Of a stretch of DNA of 64,000 bases, positions 48,866 to 56,146 are shown one piece after another. The notes beneath the pieces were generated by a model. That model saw only the letters and a program-made list of their open reading frames with translations. It searched no databases and was not told the origin of the DNA. The position numbers were made by a program, and so were the translations under genes. The DNA lies in the NCBI GenBank assembly GCA_900542325.1, contig UQMY01000002.1, positions 1 to 64,000 on the forward strand. Reading direction: 5' to 3'. Source of the stretch: an uncultured Collinsella sp. Lineage in GTDB: Bacteria > Actinomycetota > Coriobacteriia > Coriobacteriales > Coriobacteriaceae. How positions within the stretch are numbered: position 1 is the stretch's first letter; each line of letters starts with the position of its first letter.

Positions 48866-49831
48866 CTAAAAATTCCTATCGAGGAAGTCGTCGACCGTAT
48901 TCCAGTAGAGCTCGGGGTCAACTTGCGCGCTCTTGGCGTGGGTGGCGCCGTGGATAGTGAGCTTCTGTTTAACCTTGCTGGCGCACGCCTCGTAGTTTTG
49001 GTCGAGCATACTGTACGGCACAAAGGTGTCCTGGTCGCCGTGGATAAACAGCATGGGAACCGTCGCGTGTTTGAGTTGCTCCACACTGCTCGCCTTATGA
49101 AAGTCGTAGCCTGCGCGCACGTTGCATACCAGGTTGGCCACATCGAGCAAGGGAAAACTGGGCAGGCCAAATACATCCTTGAGCTGCAGAGAAAACTCGT
49201 CCCAAACGCTTGTATAGCCGCAGTCCTCGATAATGCATTTCACATTTGCGGGCAGAGATTCCCCCGCTACGTTCATGGCAGTCGCCGCGCCCATCGACTC
49301 GCCAAAGACCAGGATGCGCGCCTTGGGATCGGCCGCAACAATCCGCCCGATCCACGCGACGACATCGAGTCGCTCGGGCCAGCCCATGCCGATGTAGTCA
49401 CCGCCGGAACGCTCGTGGGCGCGGGCGGCGGGTGCGAGTACGTTCATGCCGCGGTCGTGGAATCGCTTGACGTATCGGGCCATACCGATGGGCTCGTTGG
49501 TATATCCATGCAGGCAGACGGCGTAGTCGTGCGTGCTCTCCGACGCAGCAAAATACCAGGCGGCAAGCTCGGTCCCGTCGTCCGCGGTGAGGCTGCTGCT
49601 CTCGCGGTTTTCCTTAAACCACGCCCGTGCCTCGCCCTCCTCGGCGTCAATCTGCTCGCCCTTTTCGGCGTCCTTGCCGTCCTGCATCATCTTCATGGTG
49701 TATGGCGCGCGGGGATTCAGCGCGAAGTCAAACAGAAAGTTGCCGGCAAACCCCAGCAGCGCGACAACGACTACCAACGTAACAATGCCGGCTATCTTGA
49801 ACTTTCGATGGGGGCGTGCGCTTTGAGGCAT
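48866..49831 (-). CDS. Membrane-anchored alpha/beta hydrolase
   Basis: A 321-residue serine hydrolase. The N-terminus has a basic stretch and one membrane helix (IAGIVTLVVVVALLGFAGNFLF), so the enzyme is likely anchored with its catalytic domain outside. The hydrolase fold has the nucleophile elbow VFGESMGAAT, the acid in HGDQDTFVP and the base in GATHAKS. The upstream HGYTNEP is the oxyanion-hole segment. The family includes BAAT-like and YqjL-type esterases; the substrate is unknown. The divergent upstream region contains two copies of a palindromic operator-like motif. Confidence 0.88.
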   Translation of the reverse strand: MPQSARPHRKFKIAGIVTLVVVVALLGFAGNFLFDFALNPRAPYTMKMMQDGKDAEKGEQIDAEEGEARAWFKENRESSSLTADDGTELAAWYFAASESTHDYAVCLHGYTNEPIGMARYVKRFHDRGMNVLAPAARAHERSGGDYIGMGWPERLDVVAWIGRIVAADPKARILVFGESMGAATAMNVAGESLPANVKCIIEDCGYTSVWDEFSLQLKDVFGLPSFPLLDVANLVCNVRAGYDFHKASSVEQLKHATVPMLFIHGDQDTFVPYSMLDQNYEACASKVKQKLTIHGATHAKSAQVDPELYWNTVDDFLDRNF

Positions 49832-49851
49832 TTACGGTTCTCCTTAAAGAT

Positions 49852-49910
49852 GTTAATACATCAACATTTAATGCAAGCGCATTATGGACGTTCACCGTTG
49901 ATGCGTCAAC
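49852..49910. promoter_or_regulatory. Pair of palindromic operator-like sites
   Basis: GTTAATACATCAAC (49852-49865) and GTTGATGCGTCAAC (49897-49910) fit one hyphenated palindrome, GTTRATRCRTCAAC, with start-to-start distance of 45 bp. They lie 21-79 bases upstream of the hydrolase start and in the shared promoter region with the hemolysin III gene. A dimeric repressor (TetR- or MarR-like) is a natural guess. Confidence 0.55.
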
Positions 49911-50017
49911 AGGCAAAGAATGGGTAAACAAAGGGTCACGTATGGTGCAAATTTCGCACGCACCCAGACGCTTTGATATAGTGTTGAGAACTCTTTACGT
50001 TGGAGGATGTAACCGGC

Positions 50018-50701
50018 ATGTCCGATTCGAGCGACAGTTCTAAGCCGCGACCCAAGACCGCGGCCGTTCCACACTACACGGTGGGTGAGGAGATCATGAA
50101 CTCCGTCACCCATGGTGTCGGCTGTCTGCTGGGTATCGCGGGCCTGGTGCTCCTGATTGTATTCGCTGCCCTGCGCGGCGGAGGCCCGGCCCACATGGCT
50201 GCGGCAATTGTCTATGGCGTCAGCATTATCCTCGAATACCTAGCCTCCACGCTCTACCACGCGATTCAGCCCGCGCGCGCCAAGCGCGTGTTTCGCATCA
50301 TCGACCACAGCTGCATCTACTTGCTTATTGCCGGCAGCTATACGCCGTTTTGCCTCATCACGCTCGCAAACGACGGCGGCCCTGCGCTGTTCTTTGCCGT
50401 ATGGGCCATCGCCATTATCGGCATCGCCCTCGAGTGCTTTATGCGCGAACGTCAACCGCACTGGGTAAGTGGCCTGGTCTACTTGCTGATGGGCTGGCTC
50501 GTTGTCTTTAAGCTGCCCGAACTTGTGGCACTGCTCAACCCCGTGGCACTTGCCCTGCTCGCCGTCGGCGGCGTGTGCTACACCGCGGGCGTGCCGTTCT
50601 ATATCGCCAAAAACGTGCGCTATCTGCACAGTATTTTCCACTTGTGGGTGCTCGCCGGCAGCATCTTCCAGTTCATGGCGGTGATCCTCTTCGTAATCTA
50701 G
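50018..50701 (+). CDS. Hemolysin III / PAQR-family membrane protein
   Basis: A 227-residue seven-helix membrane protein. Family marks are clear: MNSVTHGVGCLLG with the first His, ASTLYHA, RVFRIIDHSCIYLLIAGSYTPF, and the final HSIFHLWVLAGSIFQF with the zinc-binding His pair. The family resembles adiponectin-receptor hydrolases; bacterial function is unsettled despite the hemolysin name. The ATG at 50018 follows GGAGG at 10 bases. It is followed by the CNNM-type gene, possibly in one transcript. Confidence 0.92.
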   Translation: MSDSSDSSKPRPKTAAVPHYTVGEEIMNSVTHGVGCLLGIAGLVLLIVFAALRGGGPAHMAAAIVYGVSIILEYLASTLYHAIQPARAKRVFRIIDHSCIYLLIAGSYTPFCLITLANDGGPALFFAVWAIAIIGIALECFMRERQPHWVSGLVYLLMGWLVVFKLPELVALLNPVALALLAVGGVCYTAGVPFYIAKNVRYLHSIFHLWVLAGSIFQFMAVILFVI

Positions 50702-50809
50702 CGACCGCGCCCATGCCCTCGCTTCCACGGGCGACCGGCGCAATTGCCCTATCCGTCACCTACGCTTACTACCCAACGTCCCGAATCTTGGAGGTTCGAG
50801 AAACTCCCG

Positions 50810-52183
50810 ATGGACATAACCATCTCCCTTATCACCACCCTCGTTTTGACCCTCATCAACGGCTACTTCTCTATGTCCGAGATGGCGCTCACCACGGCCA
50901 AGCGCGCCGTGCTGGAGCATGAAGCCGAGGAAGGCGACAAGCGCGCCGAGCGTGCCATTAAGCTGGCTGCCGACTCCGACCAGCTGCTCGCCACCATCCA
51001 GGTCGCCATCACGCTCGTGGGCTTCGCCTCGTCCGCCGTTGCCTCGACGAGCCTGTCCGACCCGCTCGCCACGTGGCTCATGAGCTTTGGCATCGCGCCG
51101 CTCTCCGCCATCGCGCGCGGCCTGGCGCCGGTCATCATCACCGTCGCGGTCGCCTTCGTGTCCATCGTGATCGGTGAGCTCGTGCCCAAGCGCATCGGCC
51201 TCGCTAACGCTGAGGGCGTATCCAAACAGGTCGTGGGACCGCTCTCCGTGTTCCAAAAGATCGCCCGTCCGCTCGTGTGGCTGACTGGCGCTTGCTCCGA
51301 TGGCCTGGCCCGCATTCTGCGCATCAAGAGCGCCGACGACCGGCAGAACGTCTCGGAAGAAGAGATCAAGTACATGGTCTCGGAGCAGGACGACCTGCTC
51401 GACGAGGAAAAGCGTATGATCCACGAGATCTTCGACCTGGGCGACACCGTTGCCCGCGAGGTCATGGTGCCGCGCGTGGACACCACCATGTGCGAGGACG
51501 ACGAGACGGTCGCCGACGTGCTGTCTACCATGCGCCAGACCGGCTTTAGCCGCATCCCCGTCTATCACGAGGATCCCGACAACGTCGCGGGCATCGCGCA
51601 CATTAAGGACCTGATCCAGCCCGCGCTCGACGGCAAGGGCGACCAGCCCATCGCCGGCTTTTTGCGCGACGCCACCTTTGTGCCCGACACCAAGGACATC
51701 CTGCCGCTGCTGTCCGAGATGCAGACCTCGCACGACCAGATCGTGGTCGTCGTGGATGAGTACGGCGGCACGGCCGGCATCATCACCATCGAGGACATCG
51801 TCGAGGAGATCGTGGGCGAGATCGAGGACGAGTTCGACCCCGACAACAAGTACCTCACGCGCCTTTCGCGCCGCGAGTGGCTCGTCGATGGGCGTTTTTC
51901 GTGCGATGACGCGATTGAGCTTGGTTGGCCGCTCGAGGAAAGCGATGATTATGAGACCATCGCCGGCTGGATTTTGGAGCTTTGCGACTCGGTGCCCGAC
52001 ATCGGAGAGGTGTTTGAGGTCGCGGGGTACAAGTTTAAAGTGCAGTCGATGCGTGGCCAGCGCATCTCGCTCATTCGCGTGATCGCTCCGGCCGAAACCG
52101 ATAAGAAGGATTCCGAGTCTTCGGTAGACGAGCCGACGACGTCGGGTGCGGGTTCCGCGAATCCGCACGACGGCGACGAGTAG
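50810..52183 (+). CDS. CNNM/CorC-type transporter-associated protein (DUF21 + CBS pair + CorC_HlyC)
   Basis: A 457-residue membrane protein thought to take part in magnesium or sodium homeostasis. The N-terminal DUF21 domain (ITTLVLTLINGYFSMSEMALTTAKRA) has the conserved Ser/Glu pattern. The CBS pair (MVPRVDTTMCEDDETVADVL, and the second near GIAHIKDLI/DEYGGTAGIITIEDIVEEI) and the C-terminal transporter-associated CorC_HlyC domain follow. The start is uncertain: ATG 50810 begins at the first helix, but GGAGG is 15 bases upstream. The acidic Ser/Asp-rich tail is short. Confidence 0.9.
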   Translation: MDITISLITTLVLTLINGYFSMSEMALTTAKRAVLEHEAEEGDKRAERAIKLAADSDQLLATIQVAITLVGFASSAVASTSLSDPLATWLMSFGIAPLSAIARGLAPVIITVAVAFVSIVIGELVPKRIGLANAEGVSKQVVGPLSVFQKIARPLVWLTGACSDGLARILRIKSADDRQNVSEEEIKYMVSEQDDLLDEEKRMIHEIFDLGDTVAREVMVPRVDTTMCEDDETVADVLSTMRQTGFSRIPVYHEDPDNVAGIAHIKDLIQPALDGKGDQPIAGFLRDATFVPDTKDILPLLSEMQTSHDQIVVVVDEYGGTAGIITIEDIVEEIVGEIEDEFDPDNKYLTRLSRREWLVDGRFSCDDAIELGWPLEESDDYETIAGWILELCDSVPDIGEVFEVAGYKFKVQSMRGQRISLIRVIAPAETDKKDSESSVDEPTTSGAGSANPHDGDE

Positions 52184-52207
52184 GACAAGGAAGAGTAGGG
52201 GAGAGTT

Positions 52208-53041
52208 ATGGCAGGCCTGTTCAACATCCTTAAGGTCACCGTCAGCGAGGACAAGATCTGCGCGCACGTGCTGGTGAACCCCGGCATGCCGCTCATGACC
52301 TCGGAGGATATCGAGGCCACGGCGCGCGTGTACTACCTGGTGCCGGCGATTGCCAAGCACCTGTGCCTGGGCGATTCCGGCCGCGAGTTCCAGGACTGCA
52401 TGGGTCAGACCGAGCTCTGCCACCTGCTGGAGCACGTGACGGTCGAGCTCATGAACGAGACCGGTCTTGCCGGTAGCATCTCGTGCGGCCGCACGCGCGT
52501 AAGCGAGCATGACGAGCGTGTCTTTGAGGTCGAGCTTTCGTGTCCCGACGACGCACTGGCCATCGGTGCGCTGTCGTCGGCCACCTTTATGATGGACTGG
52601 GCCTATCTGCACGCCGACCAGCCGGCTCCCGATGTGGACGGTACGGTCGCGGGTCTGCGCAACCTGGTGCTAGGCATGCGCGCCGAGGCCGAGGGCAAGG
52701 ATCCTCACGAGGCCGTCGCTGCTGCGAACGGCGAAGATGCTGCCGAGGACGAGGGCGCTGACGAGGGCGATGTGCCGATCGACGCCGAGCCCGTTGCCGA
52801 TGCGACCGCCGAGCCCGTTCCCACCGAGCCCCAGGGCGTCCCCAACTTTGACGACGAGCCCCAGGTGGCGATTGATACCGAGGGCGCGGTTGCCGAGAAC
52901 CACGAGGCCTCCGCTGCCGTCTTTGGCGGTGCGGCAACGGCTTCGTCCGGCTCGGCGCACGAGGGCAACTTGCCGCTCGTCGATGGCGCCGGCGAAGACC
53001 CGGCCGCCACGGTGGCCATGCCGGTTGCGCCTCAGGAGTAG
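52208..53041 (+). CDS. Conserved hypothetical protein with acidic Ala/Glu/Pro tail
   Basis: A 277-residue protein, not recognised with certainty. Residues 1-150 look folded and contain CHLLEHVTVELMNETG and PDDALAIGALSSATFMM. The former resembles the N-terminal segment of cyanophycin synthetase (LLEHVALELQ), so a stand-alone version of that domain is possible. Residues ~155-277 are a very acidic, low-complexity tail (Glu, Asp, Ala, Pro), probably disordered. It starts 24 bp after the CNNM gene behind GGGGAGAG, so it may share its transcript. Confidence 0.6.
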   Translation: MAGLFNILKVTVSEDKICAHVLVNPGMPLMTSEDIEATARVYYLVPAIAKHLCLGDSGREFQDCMGQTELCHLLEHVTVELMNETGLAGSISCGRTRVSEHDERVFEVELSCPDDALAIGALSSATFMMDWAYLHADQPAPDVDGTVAGLRNLVLGMRAEAEGKDPHEAVAAANGEDAAEDEGADEGDVPIDAEPVADATAEPVPTEPQGVPNFDDEPQVAIDTEGAVAENHEASAAVFGGAATASSGSAHEGNLPLVDGAGEDPAATVAMPVAPQE

Positions 53042-53120
53042 GCTCACTCGCTTATCACCATCATGTACCTGCGCTTTTACCGTACGCAGATGAGCGCGAC
53101 GGCAAGTGTTGCGCTGCGGG

Positions 53121-53126
53121 TATAAT
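53121..53126 (+). promoter_or_regulatory. Consensus -10 box upstream of the ytxH-like gene
   Basis: A perfect TATAAT stands 52 bases before the ATG at 53178. No good -35 match lies 17 bases upstream. It is the best candidate promoter of the YtxH-PRC gene pair. Confidence 0.5.
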
Positions 53127-53177
53127 GGACAGCATTCAAACGGTGGGCATCGAGGTGCCCGCAGGAGAGGAATGATC

Positions 53178-53567
53178 ATGGGAAAGACTTTCAGCTTTGT
53201 CTCCGGTGCGCTCTTTGGTGCTGCCGCCGGCGCTATCATCGGCGTTGCTCTGGCCCCGCGCTCGGGTGCCGAGACCCGCGCCATGGCCGCCGATATCGCC
53301 AACGATGCCTGGGACAACATGCGTGACACCTACGAGCACAGTGCCGAGGAGGCTCGTGCCGCGGTCAACGACTTTGGTCCGATGGTCGACGCCAAGACCG
53401 ATGACCTGCGCGCCAAGGTCGACCTGGCCCGCGAGCGCATGGACCAGCTTCGCGAGCAGCTCAACGACGCCATCTCGGGCGGCAACGTGACGCCCGCTGC
53501 TGACGTCGTGGTCGAGAACGTCGCTGAGGCCGACACCGAGGCCGCGGAGCCCTCGACCGAGGCATAA
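53178..53567 (+). CDS. YtxH-like general-stress/envelope protein
   Basis: A 129-residue protein. The glycine-zipper N-terminal hydrophobic segment (FVSGALFGAAAGAIIGVALAPRSGAE) is the YtxH signature. It is followed by a long amphipathic helix (DDLRAKVDLARERMDQLREQLND) and an acidic tail. Family members sit at the membrane and are stress-linked; no biochemical role is known. ATG 53178 has AGGAGAGG at good spacing. The stop codon overlaps the next start (TAATG). Confidence 0.88.
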   Translation: MGKTFSFVSGALFGAAAGAIIGVALAPRSGAETRAMAADIANDAWDNMRDTYEHSAEEARAAVNDFGPMVDAKTDDLRAKVDLARERMDQLREQLNDAISGGNVTPAADVVVENVAEADTEAAEPSTEA

Positions 53568-54322
53568 TGCGCGCAGGGGATTTTGTCGGCGTCAAGGTTT
53601 ATCGCAAACCTGCCGAAGACAAGCGCACCAAAAAGGATGGCACGCCGCGCAGCCCTAAAAAGCTCGGCAAGATTCACTTTCCCGTCTTTACCCCGGGCGG
53701 CACGCGCGTGGTGGGCTTTATGGTCCGCCAGTCCGATATCGCGGGTATGATCGAGCGTCCCGACCGCTTTGTGGCGCTCGATGCCATCGGCGTCTATGAG
53801 GGTGCTGTCGCGGTCGACGACGTCAAGGGCACCTACGATGCCGCCGCGGCCAAGCGCCTCGATATCAACCTGGACGATTGCATCATCTGGGTTGGCATGG
53901 ATGTGCGCACGGAATCGGGCGATGTCGTGGGCTACTGCTCGGACGTTGAGTTCAAACCGCGTTCGGGCATTGTGCAGACGTTCTATGTGACCGCCAGCGC
54001 CGCATCGAGCATGTTGGTGGGCGACACGCAGGTGCCGCCGACGATGCTGCGCGGCTACGAGAACGGCGCAATGATTGTTTCGGACGAGGTCAAGGCGCTC
54101 GGGTATTCGGGCGGCGCGGCCGCCAAGGCTGCCGAGGCCAGTGTCGTGGTGGGCGATAAGGTCAAGAAGGGCGCCAAGGTGCTCGATGACAAGGGATCGG
54201 TCGCCGTGGACAAGGGTAGCCGCGCACTGGGCAAGCAGCTCGGCAAGACGCGCGGTATGTTCAAGGCCTTTAAGGACGAATATCAAAAGGCGAGCGGGGG
54301 CTCGTCAAAAGCTAGCAAATAG
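53567..54322 (+). CDS. PRC-barrel-like domain protein
   Basis: A 251-residue soluble protein. Residues ~40-170 contain two PRC-barrel-like segments (IHFPVFTPGGTRVVGFMVRQSD and WVGMDVRTESGDVVGYCSDVEFKPRSGIV), a fold found in RimM and photosynthetic reaction centres and used for protein or metal contacts. The C-terminal ~80 residues are Lys/Ala/Gly-rich. One-base overlap with the ytxH-like gene shows they are translated together. A related PRC domain occurs at the N-terminus of the MgtE-like protein at 56130. Confidence 0.75.
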   Translation: MRAGDFVGVKVYRKPAEDKRTKKDGTPRSPKKLGKIHFPVFTPGGTRVVGFMVRQSDIAGMIERPDRFVALDAIGVYEGAVAVDDVKGTYDAAAAKRLDINLDDCIIWVGMDVRTESGDVVGYCSDVEFKPRSGIVQTFYVTASAASSMLVGDTQVPPTMLRGYENGAMIVSDEVKALGYSGGAAAKAAEASVVVGDKVKKGAKVLDDKGSVAVDKGSRALGKQLGKTRGMFKAFKDEYQKASGGSSKASK

Positions 54323-54343
54323 CGACGTACCAAATGATGGGAG

Positions 54344-54380
54344 GCGAGCCGGAGACATGTTGCTCCGGCTCGCTGTGTTT
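54344..54380 (+). terminator. Intrinsic terminator of the ytxH-PRC operon
   Basis: GCGAGCCGGAG (54344-54354) pairs exactly with 54363-54373, followed by TGTGTTT. Confidence 0.75.
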
Positions 54381-54394
54381 ATGGGGGAGGGCAC

Positions 54395-55801
54395 ATGCGC
54401 CAAAACGGATCCAATGTTAACGGGCGATCGAGTGCGCGCCCGACGGCGCGTCGCGACTTGGGGCAGCTGCCCAGCGGCCAGCGCCGCCGTCGTCGTAAGC
54501 CCGGCGCGATGTACCTCAACCATAGCCGTGGGTTTAGCGACCGCAGCGCGCGCATCGGCAACGGGCGCTCGCCGCGCCGACCGTCCCGTCTGCCCTATGC
54601 GCTTATCGCCGTGGGTTGCGCGCTCGTGCTGTTTATCGCTGCCGTCGTGGGCTACGTCAACCGCAGCGTGGACGTGGAACTCAACGGGCAAAAGACCGCG
54701 GTGCGCGTGGGTTCTACGTTGCAGAATCTTATCGACGATCAAAGCCTGACCGAAACGTATGACGCCGGCGATCTGCTGGCCGTCGACGACAGCGTGCTTA
54801 AGCGCCATGGCGGCGAAAAGCTGTCGGTGAAGATCGACGGCAAGCGCGTGAAGCAAGGCAAATGGGATAGTCGCGAACTTGAGGGCGGCGAGAAGGTGAC
54901 GGTCAAGGATGGCCGTAACACCTACGAAAAGCACGAGGTCCAGGCCACGACTATCGAGCCAAAGCTCAAGGTCGAGGGCACGGGTGCCATTGAGTATGTC
55001 AAAACCTGGGGTGTCCAGGGCCGCTCCGAGGTGTGGGTTGGTGAGCAGTCGGGCAAGACGCAGGACCGCGGCGAGGTTGTGCCCGCCACCGATTGCGTCG
55101 TTGCGTGCGCCAGCGTGGCGCCCAAGGGCAACAAAAAGTACGTGGCGCTGACGTTTGACGAGGGTCCGAGCGGCGCCACCAAACAGATCTTGCAGGTGCT
55201 CAAGGAAAAGGGCGTTACCGCGACGTTCTTCCTTTCGGGCGATGCGGCCGAGGCCTCGCCTGCCACGGCCAAGGCGATTGTCGATGCCGGGTGCGAGATC
55301 GGATCCAACAGCTACAGCGACGATTCGCTCAAGGGTCAGGACCGTGAGACGGTACGCGAACAGATCACGAAAGGCACCGATGCGATTAAGTCGGCGACCG
55401 GCGTGAAGACGATGCTGCTGCGTGCTCCCTACGCTGCCTTTGACGAGCAAAACTGGATTGATGCGATGGACCTGGTCTCCGCCGTGGTCTCGTGGAATAT
55501 TGACTCGGGCGACTGGCTGCTCAACGGTGCCGACGAGCAGGTCTCAACGGTGCTCGATTCGGTGACGCCGGGCAATATCGTGCTGCTCACCGATAGAGAC
55601 GAATGCGCCGAGCAGACGCTCGAGGCGCTGCCGCAGATTATCGACGGTCTTGTCGCCGACGGATACAAGATCGTGACGCTCAGCGACCTGGTCAAGACGG
55701 ACACATCGCTGAGCAAAAAGCTCACCTCGCTGACGAAGGTCACCATGCCCAAGGACGCCGTGTTCCCCCAACTTGCCGAGGACGATGACACCACAGAGTA
55801 G
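54395..55801 (+). CDS. Membrane-anchored NodB-fold (polysaccharide deacetylase-like) protein lacking metal ligands
   Basis: A 468-residue protein. The basic N-terminal tail (~65 residues) leads to one helix (YALIAVGCALVLFIAAVVGYV), then a ~150-residue beta-rich region, then a NodB domain from about residue 245. Motif 1 is TFDEGPS instead of TFDDGPS; the H-x3-H metal motif is replaced by GSNSYSDD; RAPY and SWNIDSGDW resemble motifs 3 and 4; the last His motif is LLTDRD. With both metal His absent it is probably not an active deacetylase and may bind wall glycans. ATG 54395 follows GGGGGAGGG. Confidence 0.8.
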   Translation: MRQNGSNVNGRSSARPTARRDLGQLPSGQRRRRRKPGAMYLNHSRGFSDRSARIGNGRSPRRPSRLPYALIAVGCALVLFIAAVVGYVNRSVDVELNGQKTAVRVGSTLQNLIDDQSLTETYDAGDLLAVDDSVLKRHGGEKLSVKIDGKRVKQGKWDSRELEGGEKVTVKDGRNTYEKHEVQATTIEPKLKVEGTGAIEYVKTWGVQGRSEVWVGEQSGKTQDRGEVVPATDCVVACASVAPKGNKKYVALTFDEGPSGATKQILQVLKEKGVTATFFLSGDAAEASPATAKAIVDAGCEIGSNSYSDDSLKGQDRETVREQITKGTDAIKSATGVKTMLLRAPYAAFDEQNWIDAMDLVSAVVSWNIDSGDWLLNGADEQVSTVLDSVTPGNIVLLTDRDECAEQTLEALPQIIDGLVADGYKIVTLSDLVKTDTSLSKKLTSLTKVTMPKDAVFPQLAEDDDTTE

Positions 55802-55929
55802 TCATTGGGTAGTCGTTTAAGAACGTCCCCAAGGGCTATGTCACGGATACGTCAGCGTTTGGTATGCCTGCAATGTGCAGCGCATAAATTCGATGCCGCA
55901 GGGCGATGCTGATGCTATAGTTACTGCGG

Positions 55930-56107
55930 TTAATGAGGGTCAAGAGAAAGGTTACAGGTGAAATCCAAACCTCGACCATACAGTCGATGACCCCATGCAG
56001 GTGCTTTTTGCGCATGCACGGGGTGTAAGCGTCGAGCGGCGTGCCGCCCGCGCATGCGTATACATATCCAGAAGCCCCCGGACGCCGCACGCGCGGCCGC
56101 GTCCGGA
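55930..56107 (+). promoter_or_regulatory. Structured 5' leader with mutually exclusive stems (candidate riboswitch)
   Basis: 55933-55942 (ATGAGGGTCA) pairs with 55988-55996 (TGACCCCAT), enclosing two stems: GGTT 55950-55953 with AACC 55968-55971, and TCGAC 55972-55976 with GTCGA 55983-55987, giving a three-way junction. The same CCCC (55991-55994) can instead pair with GGGG (56020-56023) in a second hairpin with TGCA/TGCA and GTGC/GCGC steps. A third stem, CCGGACG with CGTCCGG (about 56079-56107), abuts the ribosome-site region. It lies upstream of an MgtE-like gene, so metal sensing is plausible. I cannot match it with certainty to the M-box or another known class. Confidence 0.45.
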
Positions 56108-56113
56108 GGAATA

Positions 56114-56146
56114 ATGATGGGGAGCACCATTGAATTATCTGAGTGA
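56114..56146 (+). CDS. Possible 10-codon leader peptide overlapping the MgtE-like start
   Basis: Behind the strong GGAGGA at 56105-56110, ATGATG at 56114 opens a 10-codon frame (MMGSTIELSE) ending at TGA 56144-56146, in a different frame from and overlapping the TTG start at 56130. The best ribosome site thus serves the short frame, which may regulate the main gene by translation. Confidence 0.35.
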   Translation: MMGSTIELSE

